NCBI GenBank assembly: GCA_905221605.1
Contig: CAJNDS010000125.1
Span: 1,028,196 to 1,080,695 of the forward strand
Source: Symbiodinium natans
Lineage: Eukaryota > Sar > Dinophyceae > Suessiales > Symbiodiniaceae
Direction: 5' to 3'
DNA length: 52,500 nucleotides
In this document: positions 9,750 through 19,208 of the stretch, piece by piece
How positions within the stretch are numbered: the stretch's first letter is position 1
Layout of the letters: the number at the start of each line of letters is the position of its first letter
Notes under the pieces: model-generated
Told to the model about the DNA's origin: nothing
The model's database searches: none
What the model saw: the letters and a program-made list of their open reading frames with translations, nothing else
Position numbers and translations under genes: made by a program

Positions 9750-10653
9750 TGCCCTAAACCCTAAACCCTAAACCCTAAACCCTAAGCCCTAAGCCCTAAG
9801 CCCTAAGCCCTAAACCCTAAACCCTAGACACGCCTAGGCCCTCAAGCCTTGGGCCACCCCTAACTTGTCCCCAGAGGCTCAGGTTTGGGTTTAGGGCTTA
9901 GGGTTTAGGAGTGTGGGGTTTAGGGTTTGCGGTAGTTTAGGGCTTAGGGTTTAGGAGTTTGGGGTTTGCGGTTTAGGGTTTAGAGGGTTTAGGGCTTCAG
10001 GCTTAGGGCTTTACATTCGACTAGGATCCTAGGATCCCTGTTGCAATCTCAGGAATATTTCCTACTGAAGGAATACATAGACTCTCTTAAAACCTCAGCC
10101 TTAATTCCTGAACCCTTAGCCCTGAACCCTGAATCCTCCCCAACAACCCGGAGTTAAGGGATATAGCCCTAAACCCTGAACCTTAAACCCGATGCTTTAA
10201 ACTGGACTGCTAAGGCGGGCGGGCAGCAGTTCTTCCGCGAGGCAAGGTTGTTTTAATCTCAGGTTCGTTTAGGGTTTAGGGTTAGGGTTTAGGGTTTAGG
10301 GTTTAGGGTTTAGGGTTTAGGGTTTAGGGTTTAGGGTTTAGGGTTTAGGGTTTAGGGTTCGATTGACCTTAAAGCGGGACGTGGTCTGCACCCCCAAACA
10401 GTCAGGGTGTCCTGCAAATCCTAGCCAATTTGAGTTAATTGAGGAGGCCCACACCAAAGCAGGTATAAAATTAAGCCCTGAAGCCAAACCCTAAGCCCTA
10501 AACCGGTTTGGGATACAGGAAGCCCTAAAGCATGAGCCTCAAAAGCCCTAAGCCCCATGCCCAAAATCCCTAATGCCCTTGAACCACCGAAACCCCAAAT
10601 TTCCAAAACCCCCCAACCCCCCAAACCCCTAAAACTACACCCTAAACCCCGAG
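9750..10653. repeat. Alternating C- and G-strand arrays
   Basis: C-strand 9750-9825, G-strand variants 9890-10010, C-strand 10160-10195, G-strand 10267-10360 (13 units), and C-strand variants rich in CCCCAAA and CCCGAAA from 10480. A short open stretch at 10200-10256 (NWTAKAGGQQFFREAR) between C and G arrays may be another exon. Confidence 0.7.
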
Positions 10654-10729
10654 AACCCTGCGACCCCACCGCGGAGGCCTACGAGCGGCAGCTGATCTTA
10701 GATCCCGAGAAGATCACCACCGCGGATGG
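10654..10729 (+). CDS. Candidate exon with AYERQ motif
   Basis: Borders AACCCCGAG and GTGCCC. With two leading bases it reads CDPTAEAYERQLILDPEKIT then TADG. AYERQ also occurs in exon 1 of the gene at 1168, in similar acidic surroundings. G-strand repeats follow at 10785. Confidence 0.45.
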
Positions 10730-11038
10730 GTGCCCGTGGCACGCACTTTCTCCAGGATTTCGCTTGAGGAACTGTTGGGTTCAAGGTTTAGGGTTTGGGG
10801 TTTAGGATTCAGGGTTTAGGGTTTGGGGTGTAGGGTTTAGGGTTTAGTGTTTAAATCGGATTTTGGGTTTAGGGTTTAGGGGTTAGGGTTGACAGAAAGA
10901 TCCCTCAAAGCTAGTTGCAGATATATACATTGTGGCATTCAAGTGCTTCGGGTTCCTTAAGCTACTCGTAGACCGTAAACCCTACACCCTAAACCCTAAA
11001 CCCTAAACCCTACACCCTAAACCCTAAACCCGTGGGAG

Positions 11039-11099
11039 CTCATGGCCGCGATATGGCACGAGGCAACATGGATCCAGCGACTTGCCGAGCTGCTTGCTG
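11039..11099 (+). CDS. Candidate exon
   Basis: Reads LMAAIWHEATWIQRLAELLA, amphipathic in pattern, then G and GTACTTGG. The left border is weak: AG lies inside CCCGTGGGAG, just after a C-strand array. The donor GT falls in a TACTTGG repeat that is duplicated around a telomere-type block. Confidence 0.5.
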
Positions 11100-11100
11100 G

Positions 11101-11178
11101 TACTTGGAGGTTCATGGTTTAGGGTTTAGGGTTTGGGGTTTAGGGTTTAGGGTTTAGGGCTACTTGGAGGTTCATGGT
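11101..11178 (+). repeat. Telomere-type block between 18-bp direct repeats
   Basis: TACTTGGAGGTTCATGGT occurs at 11101-11118 and again at 11161-11178. The 42 bp between are TTTAGGG units. The second copy is the start of hairpin element C2. Confidence 0.85.
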
Positions 11179-11290
11179 ACTTATTACCAATTATGACTGT
11201 GCTTATAACTGTGCTTATAGCCATGTTAGCTTATAAGTGGGTTATGAGTACAGTGATAATTGGTTAATAAGTACCATGAACCTGCAAGTA
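11161..11290 (+). mobile_element. Hairpin family C, copy 2
   Basis: 130 bp, ends TACTTGGAGGTTCATGGTAC and GTACCATGAACCTGCAAGTA in inverted orientation. It abuts the next exon island at its right end. Confidence 0.75.
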
Positions 11291-11291
11291 G

Positions 11292-11416
11292 TGAACTGCA
11301 AGAAGAGCAGCAAGATGTCCGCGCCCTGCTTTCAGTGAATCGCTTCGCATCGCTTGCGTATGAGCAACTCCGAAGCCCATGCTGTGCCCGGCACTCAGCC
11401 GCAGAGCCGGCTGTGG
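11292..11416 (+). CDS. Long candidate exon, helical peptide
   Basis: From 11293 the frame reads ELQEEQQDVRALLSVNRFAS then LAYEQLRSPCCARHSAAEPA and V, 41 codons without stop, to G and GTTTAGGATTTAGGG. The opening part is glutamine/glutamate rich and helix-like. The left border falls near the end of hairpin C2, whose CAAGTAG could supply the AG. Confidence 0.5.
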
Positions 11417-11955
11417 GTTTAGGATTTAGGGTTTAGGGTTTAGGGTTTAGGGTTTAGGCTTTAGGGTTTAGGGTTTAGGGTTTAGGTGGAGATGGACAGG
11501 CATTGTTAGAACGTTAACATGCCTTGTGTGCATCACTGGTGGCATGGGTTTCGTTAATGTGAAAAGAGCTTCAATGAAACCCCACGCAGGCCCTTCAAAC
11601 CCCGAACCCGAAATCCTAAGCCGCTGGCCATATGAATAGCATCAGGGTTCAGGGTTCAGAGCATCAGGGGTTTATGCATTCTCCTTAGGTTTAGGGCAGG
11701 TAAAGTCAACTGGGAGTCGTTCGAAAGTAATGGTTTCGGGGGCGCGGAAATCCCACAATACACGGGTATCGAGGCAAGCAGCTAGTCTAGAGCAGGGCCC
11801 CTACCTAGACCCCAAACCCTCAACCCTCAACGCCAAACCCTGGGGCAAACCAAACAAAAAAAGTCAAAGGGCTCCTTGTTTACCATTTGTTTCGGGCTTA
11901 GGGTTCAGGATTTAGGGTTTTAGGGTTAGCTGTTTGTGGTTCCTACATGGTTTAG
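11417..11955. other. Spacer
   Basis: G-strand array 11417-11485, then about 450 bp with only scattered repeat units. An open stretch from 11730 (MVSGARKSHNTRV) has no borders and is not called. Confidence 0.5.
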
Positions 11956-12034
11956 ATACCAACGAAGCTGGAGAATGGCGTATCCATGCCAAGCTTTGGG
12001 TGAAGAAACCCAGAAGGCTCGGGTGCTGGCTGAG
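11956..12034 (+). CDS. Candidate exon
   Basis: Borders TGGTTTAG and GTTTTAGGG. With two leading bases it reads TNEAGEWRIHAKLWVKKPRR then LGCWL. Here a GTTTAG-like unit supplies the AG on the left as well. Confidence 0.5.
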
Positions 12035-12239
12035 GTTTTAGGGTTTCGCCCTAAGTTCTAAACCCCCGGCCTCAAACCCCACGCCTTGAGCCTTTCATCC
12101 TAAACCATCAACCCAAGTTCTAAACCCCTAGAAATTGAACGGGAAATCCCAAACCCGAAACTATCCCCAATCCCAATGCCCCCAAAAATCCTAAACCCCA
12201 AGACCTCAACTCACAAGCCACCCCAAACCCCAAACCTTA

Positions 12240-12485
12240 CACCCAAAGACCCTAAACCCCAAAACCCCAAGCCCTAAGCCCCAAGCCCTAAACCCTAAAC
12301 CCTAAACCCCAAACCCAAACCCTAAGCCCTAAACCCAAAACCCTAAACGCCCGCAACCCGAAGCCCTAAACGCGAAACCCAAAACTCAGCAAGCATTTGT
12401 AAACCCCAAACCCCAAACCGAAAAACCGAAACCCTAAACCCTAAACCCTAAATACCCTAAACCCTAAACCCTAAACCCTAAACCT
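12240..12485 (-). repeat. Telomere-type array, C strand, degenerate
   Basis: CCCTAAA mixed with CCCCAAA, CCCAAA and CCGAAA; regular only from 12429. It ends CCTCAG into the next island. Confidence 0.85.
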
Positions 12486-12488
12486 CAG

Positions 12489-12546
12489 GGACTGGGCATC
12501 CCCGAGCTGGGCGCCCAGCGCCCCACCGCTGGAGTCAGCTGGCGAG
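12489..12546 (+). CDS. Candidate exon
   Basis: Borders AACCTCAG and GTGGGGCTTTTGGGG. Reads GLGIPELGAQRPTAGVSWR. G-strand repeats start about 20 bp into the following intron. Confidence 0.45.
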
Positions 12547-12782
12547 GTGGGGCTTTTGGGGTTTGGGGTTTAGGGTTTAGGGTTAGGAGTTTAGGGTTTA
12601 GGAGTGTAGGCGTTTAGGGTTTATATAGAGTTCAGGATTCAGGATTCGGGTTGGCTTGGGGTTTAGAGATGAGATTGGGGGTCCCTATCTTAACTACCCT
12701 GAATCCACAATCTGGCCCAAATTGCCCTGAAGTACCCTGGCCTAAACAATGCAGCTTCCCAAGTTGTTTGAGAATACGATGC

Positions 12783-12866
12783 TCAGTAGTGCCCTTATTC
12801 CCTTTTTTTCGGGTGGTTCTGGTACCTTATAAACCACCCTTTTTCATCCTAGGTTACTGGGCAACC
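12783..12866 (+). mobile_element. Hairpin family E, copy 1
   Basis: CAGTAGTGCCCTTATTCCC at the left, CCTAGGTTACTGGG at the right. Other copies at 44447 and 52411 and a partial one at 51205-51275. No open frame of note. Confidence 0.6.
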
Positions 12867-12996
12867 TACCCCCCCGCCCCCCCCAATAGGGTTTAGGCTT
12901 TACTGAGGGTTTAGGGTGTAGGGTTTAGGGTCACTTCCTCCACACCACACACACATACCGAATAACCCACATTCTGTTTCCACACATCATGGTCAG

Positions 12997-13107
12997 CTTT
13001 TCGCCAAGATGCGCACGCAGCAACCTCATCGCCATGCTCATCTACAAGGCGAATCTTCAGTGACATCGCCGCACATCACTGCTTCAAGGAAGAGCGCAAT
13101 CATCGAG
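12997..13107 (+). CDS. Candidate exon with canonical donor
   Basis: Borders ATCATGGTCAG and GTAAAGCTC. The 111 bp are 37 codons starting LFAKMRTQQPHRHAHLQGES and ending HITASRKSAIIE. Frame 0 at both ends. This and 3489-3551 are among the few islands with ordinary donors and no array at once downstream. Confidence 0.55.
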
Positions 13108-13205
13108 GTAAAGCTCTGGCAGCAGCGTTGCGGTGATGTCTCCGGACGGCCCGGGCATTTGTATGCATCACACCTTCCTCCTACCTGACCTCAGCCTAGA
13201 CCACG

Positions 13206-13376
13206 AACTTGGACAGGCTGCGAGCCCTAAACCCTAAACCCTAAACCCCAAACCCCAAACCCTAAACCTTTAAACCCTAAACCCCAAACCCTAAACCCTA
13301 AACCCTAAACCCTAAACCCTATCCCTAAACCCTAAACCCCAAACCCTTAACCCTAAACCCCAGACCCTAAACCGCT
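13206..13376 (-). repeat. Telomere-type array, C strand
   Basis: CCCTAAA with CCCCAAA and CCTTTAAA variants. Confidence 0.9.
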
Positions 13377-13387
13377 TTGCTGGTCAG

Positions 13388-13416
13388 CTCCCGGCCATGA
13401 TTGGATGACCTGGTGG
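13388..13416 (+). CDS. Candidate micro-exon
   Basis: Borders GCTGGTCAG and GTGCCC. Reads PGHDWMTWW with two leading bases. C-strand array upstream, G-strand array 13459-13500 downstream. Confidence 0.3.
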
Positions 13417-13659
13417 GTGCCCTGAGCCCTGATCCCGCCCTCATCCCTGAAAACTCTTTAGGGTTTAGGGTTTAGGGTTTAGGGTTTAGGGTTTAGGGTT
13501 CAGGTTTAGACCCTCAGGGTTCAGGGTTCAGGTTAAACCCTGAATCCAACCCCAAGCCTCAACTCCACAAATCCCAAACCCCCAGGCCCCAAAGGGGGGG
13601 GGGGGGGGGGGTCGGAATAATTACGAATAACCCCCGAAAACCCTAAGCCCTATAGCCCT

Positions 13660-13805
13660 AAACCCTAAACCCTAAGCTTAAACCCTAAACCCTAAACCCT
13701 AAACCCTAAACCCTAAACCCTAAACCCTAAACCCTAAACCCTAAACCCTAAACCCTAAACCCTAAACCCTAAACCCTAAACCCTAAACCCTAAACCCTAA
13801 ACCCT
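13660..13805 (-). repeat. Telomere-type array, C strand
   Basis: About 19 units, nearly perfect from 13679 to 13803. A run of 18 G lies upstream at 13594-13611. Confidence 0.95.
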
Positions 13806-13849
13806 GTTCGAATTCTTTAAGGCCCCTTTGTTTACACAAGCCTAAGCAG

Positions 13850-13893
13850 GCTTTCGGATCGGGCGCGCAGGCAGCGCAGGCCGCAAGGGCAGG
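13850..13893 (+). CDS. Candidate exon, alanine-rich
   Basis: Borders GCCTAAGCAG and GTTTAGGCTTTAGGG. Reads AFGSGAQAAQAARA. The donor GT is again the start of a GTTTAGG unit. Confidence 0.4.
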
Positions 13894-13976
13894 GTTTAGG
13901 CTTTAGGGTTTAGGGTTTAGGGTTTAGGGTTCAGGGTTCAGGGTTTAGGGTTTAGGGTTTAGGGTTTAGGGTTTAG
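13894..13976 (+). repeat. Telomere-type array, G strand
   Basis: About 11 units with two TTCAGGG variants. Confidence 0.9.
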
Positions 13977-14239
13977 CTTAGGGTGGTTACATGGTCACTT
14001 AGTATGGGCCCTTAGGCGGGCCCCTTATGTACCCACTACATACCCTACACAATCCAAGGTCCCACACTTCAGAACCCTTAGGGCTTAGATTTGGGGTTTG
14101 GGGTTTAGGGTTTAGGGTTTAGGGTTTAGGGCTTTGTAGTACTAGTGGTGCAAAAACGTCTGTCCCGTTTTTTTATGTGTAGGCGATTAGGTTTACAGTT
14201 TGTTGTCTAACGTCTGGTGTTCATTTATGGGGTTTAGGC

Positions 14240-14375
14240 TGGGATGTTCCCCCTTGTACTAACCCCCAAACCCTAAACCCTAAACCCTAAAACCCTAAAC
14301 AGTCCTTCGTAGGGATTCTAGTACCCGCTATTACAATCCCTATTCAGGACTGTTAGTATAAGGGGGAGCATCCCA
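14240..14375 (+). mobile_element. Hairpin family B, copy 1, interrupted by a telomere-type block
   Basis: Ends TGGGATGTTCCCCCTT and AAGGGGGAGCATCCCA are inverted. Compared with copies at 37854 and 47262, it carries an extra 37 bp of CCCTAAA repeat (14264-14300) between ACTAA and CAGTCC, with AAC at both junctions. Confidence 0.75.
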
Positions 14376-14436
14376 AGGTTAAGGAGTTTGGAGCTCTGGG
14401 TTTGTCATGATGGGCCCTGAGCATGAACTCTTCTAG

Positions 14437-14478
14437 GCTTCAGTCGTCGAAACGCACCTGAGCACCCTGTCGGATTGA
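14437..14478 (+). CDS. Candidate terminal exon
   Basis: After AACTCTTCTAG it reads ASVVETHLSTLSD and TGA (14476-14478), 14 codons in frame 0. The acceptor has a pyrimidine tract. Confidence 0.4.
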   Translation, partial: ASVVETHLSTLSD

Positions 14479-14897
14479 CATTTAGAGTTTATGTGTTAGG
14501 GCTTAGGGTTCAGGGTTAAGTTTTGGGGCTTGACATTTAAGGCTTGGGATTTAGGGCTTACAAAGTTTACGCACTAATCTCTGAGGGCTCGCTTGGCGGC
14601 GTGCGGCCAGCTCCTTAGGAGGTCCTATAGTATTTGACCCCCAAACCCCCATCCCCAACCAGGTGTAGTGCTTGAGGCTTAGAGGTTAGGGTTCAAGTTT
14701 CTCTGGAGTCCTTATCATTATCAGTATTTTTACTATCCTTGCTTTTTTGGGGGACCCTGAACCCTAAACCCTGAACCTAAACGCTAAGCCCTGAGCGGTT
14801 TAGGGTTTAGTTTTGTATAGGGTTTAGGGTTGGGTACCCTAAATCCTAGATCCTGAGTTTGACCCTAAAACCTGGACCCGAACACCTTTGCCCGGAG
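14479..14897. other. Spacer
   Basis: Scattered G-strand variants (14490-14560) and C-strand variants (14755-14790). An open stretch near 14590-14625 (LAACGQLLR) is too short to call. Confidence 0.5.
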
Positions 14898-14989
14898 CCC
14901 AAACCATCCGACCAGAATGCAAGGCGCTGCTGAGCCAGATACTGGCACCCAAGCTGAAGCAAGCATTCAAGGATGTTTTTGGGCGTTAG
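14898..14989 (+). CDS. Candidate terminal exon, helical
   Basis: After GCCCGGAG it reads QTIRPECKALLSQILAPKLK then QAFKDVFGR and TAG (14987-14989). The pattern of leucines and lysines suggests an amphipathic helix. Alternatively GTTAGGG at 14985 is a donor and the exon is internal. Confidence 0.5.
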
Positions 14990-15351
14990 GGTTTGGGTTT
15001 GGGGGTTAAGGATGAAGGGTGCAGGGAATAGGGATTGAGGTTCAGGGTTTTGGGTTTTGGGTTGTGACTGCGCTCCTGCAGGCAAAAATTTTTTCGCATC
15101 TAGACCCTGAACCTGAAATCCTAAACCCTACCTGTGCCATGGGGTTACGCACCCTTCCCGCACGGCCATGGAAGTTGCAGAATGGAAAAGAGAGTCCTAA
15201 ACCCTAAACCGAAACCCCAAACCTTAAACCTTGAACCTTAAACCCTACCCCGAAACCCTCAACCCTCAACCCTAAACCCTCAACCCTGAACCCTAAACAC
15301 TAAACCCTAAACCCTAAACTAAACCGTGAACCCGGGGGTGTGTGAATCCAG

Positions 15352-15449
15352 AGCAGCCAAGGTGATCCGCTACGACGGGAGGTGCATGAATTTGGCGGCC
15401 CCCCAGCTTAGTTACTTGCAGAGTTCAGGGACTTCTAGGGGTTCAGAAG
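15352..15449 (+). CDS. Candidate exon
   Basis: Borders GTGAATCCAG and GTTTAGGGTTTAGGG. With one leading base it reads AAKVIRYDGRCMNLAAPQLS then YLQSSGTSRGSE. C-strand array upstream (15236-15325), G-strand array downstream. Confidence 0.5.
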
Positions 15450-16133
15450 GTTTAGGGTTTAGGGTTTAGGGTTTAGGGCTTAGGGCTTAGGGCTTAGGGC
15501 TTTGGGTTTTCGAGGGTTTAGAGAGTTCAGGGGCTTGTAGGGTTCGGGTTAGGCTTCAGGGTTCGGTGGGTTTTCAAAGCTGTGGGATGTAAGGCTTTAG
15601 GGATTTCTGGAGGGGGCAAAGGGGGAAAGGGGGGGGGGGGGGGGGCGGTTTACTCCCAGGAGCGTTTTTCGTTTTTGTGTGGAGGCCTTGGTTCCGAAAC
15701 ATACTGGTTCTTAGTAGGGGACGAGGGAATGCGTTAGCCTTTAGAAGCCTTTCATATAAAGTCCGTAGTTCCCTCGTACTAAGCGGCAGCAGGGAAACAC
15801 CCTGTAGTCCTGAACCCCAAACCTTAAACAGCTTGACATGAGGCTTATAAATGCAGTAGCTATAGTCACAAACTGGCTATAGCCTTGTTCGTGGCACTTG
15901 TACCACAAGTCAACCACACACGCTAGACCCCAGAAACAAGCCCTAAAACCCAAACCTCCAAACCTCTACGCCCTCGAAACCGCAAGCCCCTACAACTCTG
16001 AACCCGCAAAACCCCGCAAACCCTAAACCCTAAACCCGAAACCCTAAACCCTAAACCCTAAACCTACCGGGGCTCTAAGTAGGGATGAGGGAAGTCGGTA
16101 CCCCTTAGCCTTCAGGCCAACACGTCCTCGCAG
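15450..16133. other. Spacer with hairpin F2
   Basis: G-strand repeats to 15500, a 17-base G run at 15629-15645, hairpin F2 (about 15700-15790: TTAGTAGGGGACGAGGGAA with TTCCCTCGTACTAA), then C-strand repeats 16018-16066. The left arm of F2 recurs at 16078 and 18637. Confidence 0.6.
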
Positions 16134-16421
16134 AGTTGGACCGACTTCGGCAACCTTGCGGCCAGTCGGATGGGCGCCTTCCTGAGCGTTTAGGGTTTAG
16201 GGCTAGCCTACACCCTAAACCCTAACCCTAAACCCTAAACCCTAAACCCCAGCTTTCAGGGGCCTCTGGGGTTGGGCGAAAGAGCTTTTGGGTTGGTTTA
16301 GGGTCTCGGGTTTGGGGTTGAGGGCTTAGGGATTTTTGAGGGCTTTAGGGTTCCTCCCTCACGCCCGGAACCTTCAAACCCTAAGCCTGACCAGGGGGTT
16401 CAGATGGCAGCAGATGGCAGG
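16134..16421 (+). CDS. Three-exon chain joined across telomere-type introns
   Basis: Exons 16134-16187 (SWTDFGNLAASRMGAFLS), 16253-16291 (LSGASGVGRKSFW) and 16395-16421 (GVQMAADGR). All three are multiples of three in one phase. The first intron, 65 bp, opens GTTTAGGGTTTAGGG and closes with six C-strand units and CCCCAG, so its two halves are complementary. The second opens GTTGGTTTAGGG and closes GACCAG. The third donor is GTTTAGGGTTGGG. Start and stop are not found nearby. Function unknown. Confidence 0.55.
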
Positions 16422-16709
16422 GTTTAGGGTTGGGTTTCGGGCTAGGGTTTAGGACTTCCGGTTGAGGGGTCCTCGAAGTAGCTTTCAACTTACAAGTTCT
16501 TCCTCGGGAGCTGGGGAATCAGGTACCTTCAGTCCCCCCAAAAGACCCTGTCTGGTGTTACTGCAGGGCCACGTCCTTGCCCTAAACCCTAAACCCGAAA
16601 CCCTAAACCCTAAACCCTAAACCCTAAACCCTAAACCTCAACCTCCTTGCTCCAAACCCTAAACCCTAAACCCTAAACCCTAAACCCTAAACCCCACGCC
16701 ATCACGAAG

Positions 16710-16794
16710 GAGACGTGGTCTTTGACCCCAGCATGCACCTGTCGCCTGGTGGCAAAGAAGTCGGGTTTTGCAGTGGCAGGCAGAGGGCCGAGGG
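16710..16794 (+). CDS. Candidate exon
   Basis: Left border ATCACGAAG close after a C-strand array, right border GTTTAGGGTTTAGGG. Reads DVVFDPSMHLSPGGKEVGFC then SGRQRAE. A second frame (ETWSLTPACTCRLVAKK) is also open and fits the phase left by 16421, so the frame is not settled. Confidence 0.45.
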
Positions 16795-17210
16795 GTTTAG
16801 GGTTTAGGGTTTAGGGTTTAGGGTTTAGGGTCTAGGGTCTAGGGTCTAGGGTTCAGGGTTCAGGGTTTGGGGTTTGGGATTTGGGGTTTGGGGTTTAGGG
16901 TTCAGGTCTTAGGGCGGGGTTTGGGGCTTAGGGTTACCCAAGGGGACAGTCAGGGGTGTGGGGCGAAGGCACCATTCACCCCAGTCCCCGGCCCCCAAAT
17001 CCCTAAACCCTAAACCCCAAATCCCTAAACCCTAAACTCCAAAAGTCCACTCCCGAAACCCTACGTGAACCGCTGAAAACCCTAGGCCCTTTAGTCCCTG
17101 CACCCGAATCAGTCCAAAAGGTTTAGGGACCCTAAAACCTATATAAACCCTGAAACCCTAAACCCTCAGCCCTAAACCATAAACCCTAAACCCTAAATCT
17201 TCAAAGCCAG

Positions 17211-17274
17211 GCTTATGGGCATCGGCCACTCCAGCACCGGAGTCGGTGTTGGCTCCATCGTCAAGGACGAGAGG
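17211..17274 (+). CDS. Candidate exon
   Basis: Borders CAAAGCCAG and GTTGATAG. With one leading base it reads LMGIGHSSTGVGVGSIVKDE. C-strand repeats upstream, G-strand 15 bp downstream. Confidence 0.5.
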
Positions 17275-17280
17275 GTTGAT

Positions 17281-17461
17281 AGTCTTTAGGGTTTAGGGTT
17301 TAAGGTTTAGGGTTTAGGGGAGGAGTGGGGGAGTGGGGGAGTGGGGGAGGGTTTCGGGTTTGCAGGTTCGGGGGTTTTAGAGATGATAGTTTAGGGTTTA
17401 GGGTTTAGGGTTTAGGGTTTAGGGTTTAGGGTTTAGGGTTTAGGGTTTAGGGTTTAGGGTG
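17281..17461 (+). repeat. Telomere-type arrays, G strand
   Basis: A short run at 17284-17320, a GAGTGGGG repeat (17320-17348) and ten clean units at 17391-17460. Confidence 0.9.
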
Positions 17462-17689
17462 TGACATAAACTGCCTGAGTTTGTGGGTCCGCCGCGTTTC
17501 TTGTTATGAAGGCTCCTGCCCGTATTTCTGACTCTAAAACCCCTGGAGGTCGACTGCCTAAAACTTGGGTACGCTAAGACTCCGCCCCCCCCCCCCAAAA
17601 AAAAAATATGTATGATAAAACAATCGCAAAAAAAACTCTTAAAAAACAATCCCTGAAGCCCGTTCACCTTAGCGCCCTCCGCGATTGTA

Positions 17690-17815
17690 TGTGGGGGTTT
17701 CCGGGAATTAGGGGTACCTTATTGGGGTCCTTATTACAAGGGAATCCTATCATTTGGGGAGTCTATGAGGAGTCCCTTATTTTAGTAAGCCCCCCCTGTG
17801 TATATGCTGGCCCCG
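17690..17815 (-). mobile_element. Hairpin family D, copy 2
   Basis: Reverse orientation to copy 1: GGGGGTTTCCGGGAATTAGGGG...CTTATTTTAGTAAGCCCCCC. A C run plus A run (17585-17606) lies upstream. Confidence 0.5.
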
Positions 17816-17829
17816 CACCCCTAGCGCAG

Positions 17830-18195
17830 AGGAGCAAATGGCACGCGAACTCAAGCATCACGAATCCAAGATTCACGATCCAAGATTATCGGTTGATTGG
17901 CAGTCCACGTCTTGCTGCGAGCCTGGCCAGCTCCAACATGCGTCTGACTGGGACGCCAACGCGGCCCAGCAGATTGAGGACGGATTGTCTGGACACATGG
18001 GAGGACGAAGGCTGCCCGATTCTAGAGTGCCTTCATATGGCTTGCCTGCTGCTGTTGCGGAGCGGCCACAATCGATCTGCGGCCACTGGCCACTATAGCA
18101 GATGCTGTCCAGAGTTTACCTGTGCTTTGTACATTGTTCCTGTGGCGCCAGTACACAGGACAGCCGTCCGTGGGTCCGTGGGCGGCGCAGTGTAG
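17830..18195 (+). CDS. Longest array-free exon candidate
   Basis: After CTAGCGCAG two plus frames stay open. One, from 17832, reads EQMARELKHHESKIHDPRLS and stops at TAG 18096. The other runs to TAG 18193-18195 and includes WEDEGCPILECLHMACLLLL. I could not decide between them; the second is longer and has a cysteine/leucine-rich segment. No domain recognised. Confidence 0.4.
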   Translation, partial: RSKWHANSSITNPRFTIQDYRLIGSPRLAASLASSNMRLTGTPTRPSRLRTDCLDTWEDEGCPILECLHMACLLLLRSGHNRSAATGHYSRCCPEFTCALYIVPVAPVHRTAVRGSVGGAV

Positions 18196-18329
18196 CACCT
18201 TCTGAACCCCTCTGGAGCCCTATGATGAATCTTCTACTCTAAACTCCTATGAACCCGAAACCTTAAGCCTTAAACTCTAAACTTTCTGGATGTGTGCGAA
18301 CCCGCAACCTAACTCTTCAATCGAAACTA

Positions 18330-18415
18330 CGAAAATAGGGCACCCCTAAAAAAGACCTGCAAGTAGTAGGATTCTCCTATAATAAGGACCCCAACAAGCT
18401 ACCCGTATTTTCGGA
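18330..18415 (+). mobile_element. Hairpin family D, copy 3
   Basis: ACGAAAATAGGGCACCCCT to CCGTATTTTCGG, ends inverted, core AGGATTCTCCTATAATAAGG as in copy 1. Confidence 0.55.
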
Positions 18416-18532
18416 ACCAAACCTGCTTGCCAGCCCTTGAAACTACCCTAAACTCTAAACCCAAACCCCAAACCCTAAACCCTAAATCCTAAACCCTAAA
18501 CCCTAAACCCTAAACCCTAAACCTGCTTGCAG

Positions 18533-18640
18533 GTGACCGGGTTGACCGAGTCGCCAGAGCTCAATGGCGCAGTGGGCCAAGTGGTGCACCTGGGACAAGG
18601 AAACGAGGGCTTGCTGTTCAAAGGGTCCCCCTGGTTCTTA
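18533..18640 (+). CDS. Candidate exon with PELNG motif
   Basis: Borders CCTGCTTGCAG (after a C-strand array) and GTAGGAGTTTAGGG. 36 codons: VTGLTESPELNGAVGQVVHL then GQGNEGLLFKGSPWFL. The wording LTxxPELNGxVGxVV resembles a short motif I know from many dinoflagellate proteins of uncharacterised role; this is recollection, not a search. The last codons overlap a TTCTTAGTAGG hairpin end, so the true donor may be GTCCCC at 18624. Confidence 0.6.
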
Positions 18641-18880
18641 GTAGGAGTTTAGGGTTTCGGGTTTAGGGTTTGGGGCTTGGGGCTTAGGATTTAGGGTGGG
18701 AATTAGGGTGTAGGGCAAACACTGACCCCTAAACCCCTATGGAGTCCGCCCCCTCAAACACCAAAAAGCCCTAACCAAACCCCAAACCCCAAACCCTAAA
18801 CCCTAAACCCTATCCCCAAACCCTAACCCCTAAACCCTAAGCCCCAACCCCTAAACGCTAAACCCTAAACCCTAACCCTA

Positions 18881-18962
18881 ATGCCGAGGAAATCGACAGA
18901 CAGCCAGCTGGAGGTTGCCCTGCCCATGGGGAGACGGATCCTGCACCAGGCGGGAACCGCAA
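18881..18962 (+). CDS. Candidate exon, borders unclear
   Basis: Directly after a C-strand array the frame reads MPRKSTDSQLEVALPMGRRI then LHQAGTA. No GT is found at the right edge; GC (AACCGCAAAC) would be the only option. G-strand units follow. Confidence 0.35.
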
Positions 18963-19208
18963 ACTTAGGGTTTAGGGTTTAGGGTTTAGGGCTTCGGGCT
19001 CAGGGTTCCCCTGCACCTTCGGAGCCCTAAGAACCCGACACACTCTTTCAGGGGCTCAACCTCCTTTAAAGGGCTTCTAACCTAAGCCCTAAACCCTAAA
19101 CCCTAAGCCCTAAACGCTAAGCCCTAAGCCCTAAACGCTAAGCTCTAATCCCTAAACCCTAAACCCTAACCCTAAACCCTAAACCCTAAACCCAAAACCC
19201 TCATCCAG

